Source: Isoetes taiwanensis
Lineage: Eukaryota > Streptophyta > Lycopodiopsida > Isoetales > Isoetaceae
Assembly: GCA_021234155.1 (NCBI GenBank)
Contig: JAJEKV010000002.1
Location: 30,007,115 to 30,071,114, forward strand
Reading direction: 5' to 3'
Length of the DNA stretch: 64,000 nt
Below the pieces are notes generated by a model. It made no database searches. It saw nothing but the letters and a program-made list of their open reading frames with translations, and was not told the DNA's origin. This document shows positions 34,320-45,032 of the stretch, piece after piece. Every line of letters begins with the position of its first letter. Position 1 is the first letter of the stretch. The translations under genes were made by a program, and so were the position numbers.

Positions 34320-34875
34320 AAAGGCACGAAGCTTAGGGCCGCTATGGTAACAGATTTTGAGGCAAAACTAGCCCAAGAGAAAGAATGTGTGTCCACTTTG
34401 GAAAATAAGGTTGTGAAGCTAGAAAACTCACTTGAAGCCACCGTTGGAAAAGCTAATACAACAGAGAGCAAAGTGACAGACTTAGAAACCCAACTCTCTA
34501 AAGCAACAGGCCAGTCAGAAATGCAACTCAGTTCCCTTGTAGCAGCTGAACAAAAGATATCTAAGCTTGAAGAACTGCTGAAAGTTTCCTCTCTGAAAGC
34601 TGAGACAGCAGAAAGTAAATTGTGCGAGCTTAAAAAAGAGTTAGAGGAGCACACAGAAAAGATCTCTCAGCTAAAACCAACGTTTCTTACTTCGAAGCTC
34701 AAATTGCAGAGTTAAAAACAAAATATGATACAACCCAGAGTAGATAAGCAGATTTACGTACCAAATTAGCAAAGACCGAGGGCGAGCTGTCCATGTTGGA
34801 AGCAAATCTTCGCGCCTCTGTTGAAAAAGCTGGTAAATCGGAGGTTAAAGCTGCAGAACTGGAAATAGAGTAACC
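34320..34875 (+). pseudogene. Coiled-coil protein fragment
   Basis: Codons from 34,344 read as long heptad-rich segments: KLENSLEATVGKANTTES, KISKLEELLKVSSLKAETAE and ELKKELEEHTEKISQLK, with Leu/Ile/Val at a and d positions. At about 34,683 the frame shifts, and ADLRTKLAKTEGELSMLEA continues the heptads in another frame with stops (TAG near 34,741, TAA near 34,871). It is a piece of a long coiled-coil protein of the plant myosin-like/filament type; the specific parent is not identified. No start, no introns and several lesions, so it is a pseudogene. Confidence 0.65.
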
Positions 34876-35084
34876 AGAACTGCACGAATTTAGGAAAGGG
34901 CATGTCCATTTGGCGGTTTAGAGCTTTCAACACTTATGAGCAATCTTGTAAAAAAAAAAATGGCCTCAGAATAGCGTAGAATGCAAAAAACCCCAGATCA
35001 AGGCAAACTGCATCAAGGATGTCCAAGGCGTTAAGCAATCGATGAAACAGAAAGCGATGAAACAGATGTAAGGCTTCCTCGCCT

Positions 35085-35230
35085 TTGGCGCCGGACCTCT
35101 ACCCGTCGCATTACAAACCAGAGACTACATCTCCACCTTCTGCCTACTTCTGATACAAGGAAACGGCCCCGGACCTTTGCCCCTCGCAACCCAACCAAAG
35201 CGGAGATCGCATCTCCACCTTCCGCCTGGC
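35085..35230. repeat. 76-bp imperfect tandem duplication, GC-rich
   Basis: GGCGCCGGACCTCTACCCGTC (35,089) and GGCCCCGGACCTTTGCCCCTC (35,165) each precede a CATCTCCACCTTC.GCCT. These two units are more GC-rich than the flanks and lead into the SINE-like tail at 35,280. Confidence 0.75.
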
Positions 35231-35269
35231 TCATGTGGAATCGACGCCGTCCAAGTGTGTCTAAGTGTA

Positions 35270-35315
35270 TTGAGGGGACGCTGCCTTGTGGCGTGACCTT
35301 CCTTCCTTCCTTCCT
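35270..35315 (+). mobile_element. SINE-like 3' end with (CTTC)n tail
   Basis: GCTGCCTTGTGGCGTGAC (35,280-35,297) is nearly identical to GCTGCCTAGTGGCGTGAC near the end of the SINE at 39.6-39.8 kb and is followed by four CTTC units. The 5' part may include the duplicated units upstream; no tRNA-like head is seen. Confidence 0.55.
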
Positions 35316-35428
35316 CTATGCGTCTTGCCCCATACTCCCCAGGGGTTGCCCGTAAGGGCAGCATATCATGTCACTTTATGGAGATCTTCTATAAATGTAT
35401 GGTACTTATGTCTATGCTTCTATACCAT

Positions 35429-36169
35429 GTTCTTCAAATATTTCAAATGATGGTTGCATTGACTAATATTTTGCAAGCATTGTTGGTGTGTACGGTGGGA
35501 GATTTTGGAACAGTATTGAGACATAGAGATGCATGTAATGGATGTGTTTGAGTTGTATATTAAGCTAGTAACACAACCAAGCTTTTCAAACTTTTACAAT
35601 GCCTGGCAAGATATACCATCAATAAGACTATATGGGCAATTTTTCATGAGATAGTGGCAATTTTTTTTTTGCGTTTTTCTGATACCAACCGCCATTCAAC
35701 CACCATAGCCTGGGTTAGTACCACTGGTTCTTTAGAGCAGAGATAGATTATTGTAGGTGCTTTAACAACTCTCTTATTCTCTTATTGTCTTTGTTCTTCA
35801 AATAATTTTCAAATGACAGTTGCATTGACTAAGGAATTTGCAAGCATTGTTGGTGTGTACGATGGGAGATTCTGGATGCGAGACTTTGGAACAGTACTGA
35901 GACATAGAGATGCATGTAATGTATGTGTTTGAGCTATACATTAACCTAGTAACAAGACCAAGCTTTTCAAGCTTTTACAACGCCTGGCAAGATATACCAT
36001 CGGTAAAACTGTACGGGCAACTTTTCATGAGATAGTATGGCATTTTTTTTTTTGTGTTTTTTCGGATAGCAATCACCATTCAACCACCATAGCCTGGTTT
36101 AGTACCATTGGTTCTTTAGAGCAGAGATAGATTATTGTAGGTGCTAACAACTCTCTTATTGTCTTTGTT
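35429..36169. repeat. Two-copy direct tandem repeat, period 364 bp
   Basis: Units start GTTCTTCAAATA at 35,429 and 35,793 and share, in order, GCAAGCATTGTTGGTGTGTA, CATAGAGATGCATGTAATG, GCCTGGCAAGATATACCATC, a poly-T run and TTTAGAGCAGAGATAGATTA. Identity looks close to 90 percent. No coding capacity. Confidence 0.9.
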
Positions 36170-36362
36170 GCATGTCAAATTTGACGCTTAATTTTCAAAT
36201 CTAATAGTTGCGAATCATTTTGAACCTTATAGATAATATGGCCATAGGAAGATATTGTTATGTATAGTTACGAATATTGGTGAGCCCAATAAGGGTTGCT
36301 GCTGGATGTTGCACACCTTGGAAATGAAATGCATGACCTATTTGGCTATTGTTCAGCCAATA

Positions 36363-36510
36363 TCTAGGGCAACAAATCTTGTTGGCTCTCACATACATAA
36401 GCCAACGTGTAGGGGCGACAAATGTTGTGGGTTCTCCCATACATAAATCATTTGACGTCTAGGGGCAACAAAACTTATGGGTTTTCCCATACATAAATGA
36501 TTTCGATTTG
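36363..36510. repeat. Three tandem units of about 48 bp
   Basis: TAGGGGCAACAAATCTTGTTG-type sequence followed by CCCATACATAAAT starts at 36,363, 36,409 and 36,459 with moderate divergence. Confidence 0.8.
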
Positions 36511-37453
36511 ACAGCTCAATTGGCAAGCTCTAATACCAATGCGTATATGCTTTTTTTATCCTTCTTGCCATTAAGAATAATTTACTATGTGCCTCTTTTT
36601 GAAGGATCTATAATAAGATTACATTATGGTTTAACATTATGGTTTCTTACTTATGCTTTATGTTAGTATCCTATTGTTTAAATTTGGTTTTTCCGGGGTT
36701 CCGAAAACTTTTTGGATTTTTGCCTTAAGTTGTTTTCCTAAGGTTTCGAAGCCTTTGCCTGCCGGAAAAAAAGTCTCGATATTCCAAAAATCGGGTTGTG
36801 TCCATGATTTAGAAATTTGGCATTTTGGGTTATTGTCCAGTTGTGGAGGATTTAGCGGATTCCTTATCCTCGGCATCCTCGGCATGGAGGCCACGGAGAT
36901 GATGGCATGGAGACCACGGAGATAATCAAGGTTTTTACATTATCCGTCAAGATATTGCGTTTGCCATATAAATTTCCTTGGCTTTTGATTTTTGGCGGAG
37001 ATGATATTGATGATTATAGCAGACATGAAGCCGATTTGGAGACTATGGCTCTCTAGGATGCCCGTTTATGGTTGCTTGGTTCTGTTTTGAGGTATTTAGA
37101 ATAATACAAATGGAGGAAGAAGCCGTGATACTTCTCTATTTCTAATATGCCAGGATTGGATCTGTACATCTCTCAAGATTCTGTTGATGCTTTCGACAAA
37201 ACTAGAATTTAATCTCTGACACCAGTGGGTCTTATAGTGGGGATGTGCATTGGAAGTTGGCTTCAATTTTGCTACCGGCCAGTACAGCATCTGCTGGAAT
37301 CTCTATTCAAGAATTTGCTTCAATTTGCAGAGAGATAAAGGATTCTAACCTACCCTACAGTTCATCGAGATTCTGGTGGGCTCTTTTGTTGCAGCTGGGA
37401 CCTAGCTGGGACCTGGGTTTTATTGGATATGCTGCGATGGAGATTATCAAGCT
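36511..37453. other. Intergenic, nothing firmly recognised
   Basis: A reverse-complement PBS-like GCTCTAATACCA lies near 36,529-36,540, but no matching LTRs were found, so no element is called. Frames at 36,653-36,925 and 37,245-37,463 have no known domain. Confidence 0.35.
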
Positions 37454-37555
37454 ACTCAGGTAAAGCATATATTATTAATTCCTTTGCTATTAAAGGATAT
37501 GGTTACTCAGGTGAGGCATAGAATTCCTTTGCTATTGTAGGATATGGTTGAAGGG
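37454..37555. repeat. Tandem duplication, period 51 bp
   Basis: TACTCAGGTAAAGCATA...ATTCCTTTGCTATTAAAGG is repeated 51 bp later as TACTCAGGTGAGGCATAGAA with ATTCCTTTGCTATTGTAGG. Confidence 0.75.
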
Positions 37556-38066
37556 GTTGCTCCTCTTGGCTTCTGTATTTGATATAGTCCCAAGTGGTCA
37601 CCATAGCCATCAGAGCAGAGGTGTCGATATATGAAGCAATGGCAAAGAAAAGGATAATGACTCAGGCTATATTTAAAGGAGTATTTTCAGAGCAGACTGC
37701 AAATTTTCTACGGCAGAGCAGTGTCATGGCTTCTAATATTAGCAGGTAAAAATTGCATTTCAAAAGCTTTTCATCGCCTGGTAGTTTCTAATTTATGTCA
37801 TCATTTCTGTGCAAATGCTTCTAATCTACCATCATTTCAAATGCACCTCTGTTTTGCTGAAATCCTTGCTGCAAATTGTAACTCTGTTTGCAGATTCTTT
37901 TACAGGCCTAATTTCTTTTCAATGACTTAAAAAATCTCTATCTTCATCTTTTCTTAATGGTGGAGCATCTAGCTATCAATAACATCTCATAATGCTCAGT
38001 AATGGCTTTGGTATATTGAAAATTGGCCCTCTTTCCTGGTAAGCGCACTCCATCTCTTTGTTTATT

Positions 38067-38170
38067 TTTTGGGATCTTTAGGAAAACGTATTTGGTTGTC
38101 ATTAATTTGGAATAACATTTTGGGATCTTTAGGAAAATGTATTTGGTTGTCATTAATTTGGAATAACATT
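38067..38170. repeat. Tandem duplication, period 51 bp
   Basis: TTTTGGGATCTTTAGGAAAA begins both units (38,067 and 38,118), which differ by a single base. Confidence 0.9.
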
Positions 38171-39600
38171 CATCTGTTGTTCTGAGAAGTATTGAGTATT
38201 TAAATTTAGTTCATAGCATAGCCATACTGCATCGTAAAAAATTTCTTCATGTTTAGCAATTGTAACACATATGGTTATTTCCATCCTTAGCTCTTGCATT
38301 CTTTGTTCTCATCTATTTTAGCTTGCCTATGTAGAACCTGCAAGTTCGTGAGTAAAGCACAATTTTATTATTTCTAGACAAAGAGCTCTATTTCCTTGGT
38401 GGGCAACAACACCCTTTCTTGCACAAGGGGACTGTTAGCTGGGTGGTTTCTTTGGCCAATTTCGTCCCTCCTTAGAGCCGATTTTTGGAAGTAGTTTTAG
38501 TAGAATCAAATGCCAGAATGGCCGGAATGCAAGTGAAGGTATGCAATCTCAAACCTTTTCTTCCTTTCTTTCAACAGGAGGTCCCATGTCAACTGCTAAT
38601 AGGAATATATTCAGACACCTGTGTATTATGTAGCTAATTCAAGTTCAGGACTATAATTCAAGTTTTTCTGGTATGCATCATGATGTATTATTGTGGATGG
38701 CTGGGAATTATGTTTTTGCTGGGCAAAGAGCAAGACGCAGATACACTGTTTAAGCTAGATTACATAGGCTAATACTTTTTATTGTGTTTCTTCTGTCCAT
38801 CCAGCTTTAGCCATGTCTTCTCTGATTCAGACAATAAAGGAGCAGTTTGCCTTGAACCCACCATGAACAATAAGCCTCTACCTCGCCAATTGAAAGAATC
38901 TAGGTATTTTTGCCATCTTGAATGGATCTTATTTGCCAATGTTGTAAACATTATGCTAAAGAGCTTATGTTTGACGTGGTCTGATTTTGCTTGCATCTGA
39001 TATGACGTCCTCTTAAATATAAGTGCAACAACTTCTAGAGTTTTATTGAGGGACCTCTGCTCATGCATGCTGAGATATCTAGATATGTATTCACATTGAA
39101 AATGGCTGGAGAATAAGCAGTTTCTACAAAAAAATGGGCTTGCAAGAAGCCTATTAGGCTTGAAATAATTATTATTTGTTTTGTTGGATATGTGTACATG
39201 TGGTCCATGGCAATCAACCTTCCAATTGATTGTGCGCGCTTCCATACCAGTCTATATTCCCTTCAGCAAAGTGGGCGCTTCCATTCCATTCTATATCCCC
39301 TTCTTCAAAATGTTAAGGTTTTTCTACTTTGCCATGTAGCATTGACTTTGAAACTTCACAATATTGTTGGGCCCATCCTTAGAGGAGTGATATAATATAG
39401 ATTGTAAAGTGCATGCAAATGGGGTTATGTAGCTTGGATCAAACGTATATGGTCCATAATAACCAGAATATAATAACCAGAATTAATAGTCATCAGGTAT
39501 TTTTAGGTGGGCCTTATTGCTGGCATCAATATCTTTAGGAAACCATGCTTCGTAGTTGGAGTTGGATATGACGTCAACACATAATGATATAGGTTGCGTC
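38171..39600. other. Intergenic, no gene recognised
   Basis: A 158-codon frame at 38,769-39,245 (minus) and overlapping ones have no recognisable domain and no exon context; I do not call them. Confidence 0.35.
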
Positions 39601-39832
39601 TGGGCGTTTGGTCTAGTGGTAACACACTAGTTCCTTAGCAATGTGGTCTCGAGTTCGAGGCCGTCTAGAATCGCACTCGGTACTGTTGGGGGTCAAATCC
39701 CAACAAACGCAATGTAAGGTGGTTGGGGGCAGGGCCCAACCGAGCAATGTAATGTGGTGTGTGGTCACATGTCCAGTTGGATGCTGCCTAGTGGCGTGAC
39801 GTTAAAACTCTATATCTATCTATCTATCTCTA
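39601..39832 (+). mobile_element. tRNA-derived SINE with (CTAT)n tail
   Basis: Box A TGGTCTAGTGGT (39,609) and box B GAGTTCGAGGC (39,651) are at tRNA spacing. A body follows with GGGGGTCAAATCCC and GGTTGGGGGCAGGGCCC, then GCTGCCTAGTGGCGTGAC, GTTAAAAC and CTAT units. The pol III head, unrelated body and simple-repeat tail are diagnostic of a SINE. No perfect target duplication was seen. Confidence 0.8.
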
Positions 39833-39902
39833 CAACGTCATTTTTGTTCCAAAAGTAGAAATTGTTGCATAAATTTGCCAGGAGGTGAGCAAATTTGTTG
39901 AG

Positions 39903-39958
39903 AGTTGTAGTGTTTCCTTCTTCTATGGAGAGTTGTTGTGTTTCCTTCTTCTATGGAG
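39903..39958. repeat. Tandem duplication, period 28 bp
   Basis: AGTTGTAGTGTTTCCTTCTT and AGTTGTTGTGTTTCCTTCTT are adjacent, one base different. Confidence 0.9.
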
Positions 39959-41604
39959 GAGGGTAACTCTTTTCTATGATTTTAATTTTGTTGTGGGATG
40001 CGAAGATTTTTTCAATTCAATTCATGTATTTCATCATGCGGTGGGATATGCCTAGAACATGCCTAGAACGATTGCTAGGATCCACAATCTTTGGACTTTT
40101 TGTGTGTAGCTACTTGAATGACAACCATTACACCTGCAAAGCATTACACCTACAAAGCATGCCTTACGTTGCCTTACGTTTTTTTGTCATACATGTAGGT
40201 GCAATTACTAGAGCTTATTGTTTGGTCTAATGCTTAGAATTTGACCGATGTGCCAAGACATGGCATTTTACATCCATTCAGTGACAAGTGATCATGCATA
40301 GCATAGGATCATGCATAGCAATATAAAATTGGACATATTTTAAAAGCTACCATGTAACAAACAAGATGGCAACAAAACTTGCTTAAACGAACAATGGTTT
40401 GTAAATGATTGCATATCGGAATCGACTACTTTAGTTCTGCTCATATCATAGGGATTTAAACATGCGGCCTACTTATCCAAAATTCATATTATTATGCTTT
40501 CTAAATGGTTCTATTCCACTTTTGAGGCAGTGTCATGCAATTTCTCAGACTAGCTAGCTATGTTGTGTATCAAAAACTATTTGTTCATCTTTTAAGCTAA
40601 TACTTGCACTAGACACAAACATTACTTGCGTTGCTAGGAAACTTGCATTGTCCTATTTTTCATATAGAAAAGTTTACACAAAGATAGTGATCTTTAATTG
40701 TTTGGTTGTTGAAAAATGGACAATGGAAGTGATATTTTACGAATCAAAACATAGAAGATAAAAGTGATGTTTATAGAAGGCTTTAAAGCATTTTGTAGGA
40801 AAATAAGAGATAGAAGTGATGTTTATAGACGACTTGAAAGCATTTTGATAGGAATATGCATCCAACACTTTTCATATCTACAATTGAGACAAACAATTGC
40901 ATTCTACATTCACTGTGGTCCAGACGGATTCCGTCTGCATGTGTTCATTCTTTTAATATATAGGGACGATGCCATAAAGATTGCAGAGGAGTATTACATC
41001 CCATTTATATGCCAAAGTCCAACTTCTACACATGTTTTGAACATGTTTACGGTCATATGGGTTCAAATATTGTTCATGTTGGACATGGGGTCCTTTGCAA
41101 AGATAAGATGTGGGTTCATACAAAAGTGTCCGTGGAAATTAGGACTAAAAAATTAGGAATTCGCACTGCAATATCAAACTAATTCATAACCATGCACTTT
41201 TTGTGCTAAAGCTCGATTGTTGGTGTAGGTGCGCAAGTTAATAATCACCCACATTCCAATTAAACCTAATAAATTAACCTGATGAAATAATCTCTCATAT
41301 TCCAATAAAATAAGGTAAGATATGGTCTTATTTTATGTTGTTTCCTTAGTTCTATCCAATAAGAATGTTCATTGTAGACACTATACATTTCGATAACCCA
41401 TTATAGCCACGTAGTACACATTCCAAATTTCATAAAAGAAACAAGGTGCAAAGCACTGTGGATTGCCCCCAAAATGCTATTATGAATAAAGCTTTATAAA
41501 TGTATCTTCATGCGTCTGGTCGTTTAGTCTAGTGAATTTTTAATTAGTTCATTCCAGAATAATAATGTAATTAAAAAATTTAAATTATTACGATACTCAG
41601 AACA
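39959..41604. other. Intergenic apart from the 52-bp duplication at 40,762
   Basis: No gene, RNA or TE terminus that I can support; a 130-codon frame at 40,764-41,156 overlaps the duplication and has no known domain. Confidence 0.35.
40762..40865. repeat. Tandem duplication, period 52 bp
   Basis: AAGTGATGTTTATAGA.G.CTT.AAAGCATTTTG occurs at 40,762 and 40,814. Confidence 0.85.
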
Positions 41605-41928
41605 TTCAACATTGAGTACTTGAGACCGTTCAAAGGAATTAATCCACAATTGTTACCTGTTGAAGCAGAACCAGAATTGGAGGAGGTTGAATCTGTGTTT
41701 GTTCCAGAAATGATTGTTCAGCATAAAGGGAAGGGACAATGGAGGCGGTATTTGGTTAAGTATCTCAATGCGCCACATACAGAAGCTGAATGGCAGAAAG
41801 AAGAATACTTCCGTGATCATTTGTCTTTATTGGAAGCTTACAGGGAAGTTTATCTGCGTTCTGAATGTGGAAGGCCTATTCTATATGAAGCAGGTCCATC
41901 TGGAACAATTGGGAGTTCCAACAACTGA
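41605..41928 (+). pseudogene. Ty3/gypsy chromodomain end of integrase (chromovirus)
   Basis: Reads YLRPFKGINPQLLP, then VPEMIVQHKGKGQWRRYLVK, and APHTEAEWQKEEYFRDH, matching the C-terminal chromodomain of plant chromoviral integrases (YLVKW..., E.TWE... pattern), which targets integration to heterochromatin. The stop is at 41,926. Only this end of the polyprotein is present. A probable 3' LTR start, TGTTACGATTCTAACC, follows at about 41,949. Confidence 0.75.
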
Positions 41929-41948
41929 GGTCAGTTGTCTTTACCTTG

Positions 41949-42318
41949 GTGGGCTGTTACGATTCTAACCTAAAATCCAGACATCAAGGGTGAAGCTGGT
42001 CTGTATAGAGAGACCAAGGGATCTGTGTGGCCAGGTGATCTGTGTGATCAGTCTGAGTTAAGCTTGGTGCACTCAGAGGGCGCCAAATATTGAACGTGTA
42101 CACAAGAATGGTATTAGGAAGGTCAATGCCCTAATACGGTATTAGGATGGTAAATGCCCTAATACAGCCGTATGTATTGGGAGTCATGACCCCAATCATA
42201 CGTTGTCTTTGTATGTCATCTTTGGCCAAAAGGTGAAAGCCAAAGATAGAAGAGGAGGTAAAAGGGGAACTAGATCTATTTTAAGAGGAGGCCTTTATGA
42301 AGGAATGGACGTCACATT
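41949..42318 (+). mobile_element. Probable gypsy 3' LTR remnant
   Basis: Begins TGTTACGATTC about 20 bp after the chromodomain stop and contains GCGCCAAATATTGAACG, common inside chromovirus LTRs. A 28-bp tandem duplication (GGTATTAGGAAGG, 42,110 and 42,138) lies inside. The other LTR and the 3' limit are not in view. Confidence 0.4.
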
Positions 42319-42411
42319 CTAGGGGGATCTTTTTCCTTTGGCTATGTGCAGTGCTAGTTCTCAGCTAGGGGGATCTTTTTCCTTTGGCTATGTGCAGTGC
42401 TAGTTCTCAGC
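42319..42411. repeat. Tandem duplication, period 46 bp
   Basis: CTAGGGGGATCTTTTTCC begins both units, which are nearly identical. The duplication lies between the LTR remnant and the UPL fragment. Confidence 0.9.
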
Positions 42412-42499
42412 TCGGTGGGTGATCCATGGGTTGGATCTACGGTTGGGAGGCGAGACCTTTACCTCTTCTTACAGTCACCTAGGTTCTGTGTGGACTTAG

Positions 42500-43740
42500 T
42501 GAGATTTCACTTGCATGGGTCCGATGAAGGTGCTCTACCATCATGTCTTTGTAGAATTTTTCAGCATTCTAAGGTGTTCGGTGGTGGTGTATTCGCATTG
42601 GCAGCATCTATAATGAGTGATATGCTTCATAAGGATCCACATCTCTTGATAAGGCAGGACTTCCTACAGCATTTCTGGATGCCATTGCATCAGGGGTGCT
42701 GCCTTCCTCTGAAGCTATAGGAGGTATACCGGCCAGCTTGGATGCCATATGCTTGAACAACGCAGGTTTGCAGGCAGTGAAGGATCGAAATGCACTGAGC
42801 TGTTTTGTCAGAATATTCACCCACAGGATGTACTCAAGGGCATTGGCTAACGACACGCCCGGATCACTAGCTTCTGGTTTGGATGAATTGATGCGTCACC
42901 AACCAAGTCTCCGAGGTCCTGATGTAGACATGTGCATTGAGATACTTAACACCATTGCAGCATTGGGAAACTCAATAGAGAAGTTTTATGGCAAATCTCT
43001 TTAATTGATGATGCAAAGGTAGAAATCAAGCAGAAGGATGTTGAAACTACTGCTAGTATGCCCTCCAGTTCAGCAGCACCAAGTACTGCGCGTGAAACAG
43101 AGGACGATGGTGAAAACTTCTCTGTTATCCGCTATGTAAATCCTGTGACACTTAGGAATGGGCCTAATTCTCATTGGGCAGAAGCTGAATTTCTTCCTAT
43201 TATACATGGTGGTGGAGATAGACTTCGTGGTAGAACTCGCAGAGAGCACATTGCTACAGCTGAAGCTCTGTCACAGATTGCTCGGATAGGGCGTCTTGCT
43301 CGTAATGTTGAGCCTTCCTGAAACTGAACTTCGTAATCTCTGCCATCTTCTTGCTCGTGAAGGGTTATCAGCCTGCCCAGGATTTACTAATCCTGAATCA
43401 ACGAGAGAGGCATCAGCAGGTACACTAGCATGTAACCTCTGGCCGTCATGTTCAAGTGAGTCCAAATTTGCCTCCATTGATTGATTTTTCCATGGATCCT
43501 ATTTATCTGATGAGACGAAATGGTAGGGCGGATGGACGTTTCAGTAGTTGGACTGATGATGGACAGCCTCAGCCCGGTGCTCATGCAGCTGCAGTTGCTC
43601 AAGCAATTGAAGAACAGTTTGTTCTCAACTGCGAGGTCTGGTTCCGTCGGAACAAGCTGCTCTAGATACTCTTCCTTCTATTGCTGCTGAAAATCCAGAA
43701 CAAAGGCAGATGGATGCAGAGGCACGAGCTTTCTATAAAT
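42500..43740 (+). pseudogene. UPL1: UPL1/UPL2-type HECT E3 ubiquitin ligase fragment
   Basis: Internal UPL1/2 sequence is clear: VFGGGVFALAASIMSDMLHK, SLDAICLNNAGLQAVKDRNA, TPGSLASGLDELMRHQPSLR, NPVTLRNGPNSHWAEAEFLP and DDGQPQPGAHAAAVAQAIEE followed (in another frame) by LRGLVPSEQAALDTLPSIAA. These come from the armadillo/central part of a protein of over 3,500 residues; the C-terminal HECT domain with the catalytic Cys is absent. Frameshifts occur near 42,650, 43,005, 43,320 and 43,625. A segment LPETELRNLCHLLAREGLS at 43,315 may be out of its normal order. The piece ends 0.8 kb before a Helitron-like 3' hairpin, so capture is one explanation; simple decay of a duplicated gene is another. 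Confidence 0.85.
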
Positions 43741-44499
43741 ACATTCCAATAAAAAAATAGTTTGTTTTAAAAATAAAAAACCCAAAGATAAATTCTAAAA
43801 AAAGGAATCTCTAAACCAATAGTTTTTCAAAAAAAAAAACGAGTTTTCGATCGCCGGAAAAGTAATTTGGCGTCTAAAACACGGAAAACCTTAGCGTATA
43901 TTCATACGCAAAAAAACCAAAAAGTTTTCTACCGCCAGGAAAAACAATCAGTAATGACGGCCGTCAGATTATCAGATATACCCCTAATATGCCAGAATAT
44001 GCCAAAACCAACCCTCCCCCTAACGAATTGCCCCCTTAACAGGGGCAATCCAAAAAACTATCACATACATCTCTGTGCATTCCATTCCTTCACCTATTGC
44101 CATTCAAATAGACGAAACTCAATTTGCTCACAATCATCATAACCTACTTAATGAAAATAAACTCATGAGTAATGCTAATTACCACTTCTACCCTCGAAAT
44201 CAGACATTACTTATAGTTGACGCAATCCAAATTACAACTATTGTTGCTTCCACATTACAATACAAATTTCTATAGGTTGCTAAAGCCTACCAATGCTTCA
44301 CAATAAAATCACTTCGATAGAACTATCTCATTTCTACAGTTCAACATGTGAGACCAAATCCATAACTTTTTGCACAATGGTTCTTTATCCTTATCAACGA
44401 ATCTTAAAAGCTTGCTCTATACCATCCTTGCCCCCTCCAAGGCACATTGTTTACTCTAACCAACAAATAAAGCAACCATCTCTTCAAATTGTTGTTAAA
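43741..44499. other. Stretch between UPL fragment and Helitron-like end
   Basis: AT-rich with A-runs; contains GACGGCCGTCAGATTATCAG near 43,957. No coding frame of known type. Confidence 0.4.
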
Positions 44500-44529
44500 G
44501 CCCGGCAACGCCGGGCACCATAAAGTTAG
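44500..44529 (+). mobile_element. Helitron-like 3' terminus, CTAG mutated to TTAG
   Basis: A perfect hairpin GCCCGGC-AAC-GCCGGGC (44,500-44,516) is followed after 9 bases by TTAG-T where CTAG-T is expected; a C-to-T change explains it. Similar to the ends at 13,956 and 15,308. Confidence 0.5.
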
Positions 44530-44626
44530 TTTTTATTTGTTATTATGCTAGATGTTTTGTATCCTACATACTATTAATTACACAACATAACATCAATTCA
44601 TTTAAGTATAATGTAATGTTTTCTGT

Positions 44627-44645
44627 TGGAGGCCCCGAAGGGGCC
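44627..44645. repeat. Short GC hairpin next to the foldback element
   Basis: GGCCCC-GAA-GGGGCC lies just outside the left arm of the foldback at 44,656. Possibly another terminal hairpin; no CTRR follows at normal distance. Confidence 0.3.
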
Positions 44646-44655
44646 AAAATTGTTT

Positions 44656-45032
44656 TAGCTATAACACAAACCATTACATTACACACTTTAAAATTAAATT
44701 CCCCCTTAAACCCCCTTAAATTCACACGAGGGGTGACTTCCGGCATCGAGAGCTGTTGGATAGGCATATGCACCCTTTATTCCTTGATCTACACCGTACG
44801 TAAAGTTCCTCGTTTGTGGGGTATGCACGTATAAAAAATGCTATATTATATAAGAACATTTACAAAATACTATAAGACTTGAGGTAATGTACTACATGGT
44901 GTTGATTTTGTACATGCGAAACATAATTATAGGGGCTCTCGCTGCCCTACGTCACCCCCCGTGTGAATTTAAGGGGGTTTAAGGGGGGATTTAATTTTGA
45001 AGTGTGTAATGTAATGGTTTGTGTTATAGCTA
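44656..45032. mobile_element. Foldback MITE with 82-bp inverted arms
   Basis: The left arm 44,656-44,737 begins TAGCTATAACACAAACC and ends CACACGAGGGGTGAC. The right arm 44,951-45,032 is its reverse complement with only a few differences. The 213-bp centre has no coding capacity. The arms contain T3-4/C5 tracts (CCCCCTTAAACCCCCTTAAA). A target duplication is not certain because the ends are themselves TAGCTA-like palindromic. Confidence 0.85.

Noticed and set aside
35031-35364. Arg-rich minus-strand frames
   Set aside because: They arise from the GC-rich 76-bp duplication and SINE tail; no protein family fits.
36529-36545. Minus-strand LTR retrotransposon primed at GCTCTAATACCA
   Set aside because: The PBS-like sequence has one mismatch to the usual plant site and no LTR pair or pol domain nearby.
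38769-39245. 158-codon minus-strand frame
   Set aside because: No recognisable motif, no splice context, and an overlapping frame on the plus strand is similarly open.
40764-41156. 130-codon open frame
   Set aside because: It starts in a 52-bp tandem duplication, is rich in Ile/Phe as expected of AT-rich DNA, and has no domain.
44656-45032. MIRNA precursor
   Set aside because: The 213-bp centre and 82-bp near-identical arms look like a foldback MITE; no evidence for a discrete miRNA duplex.
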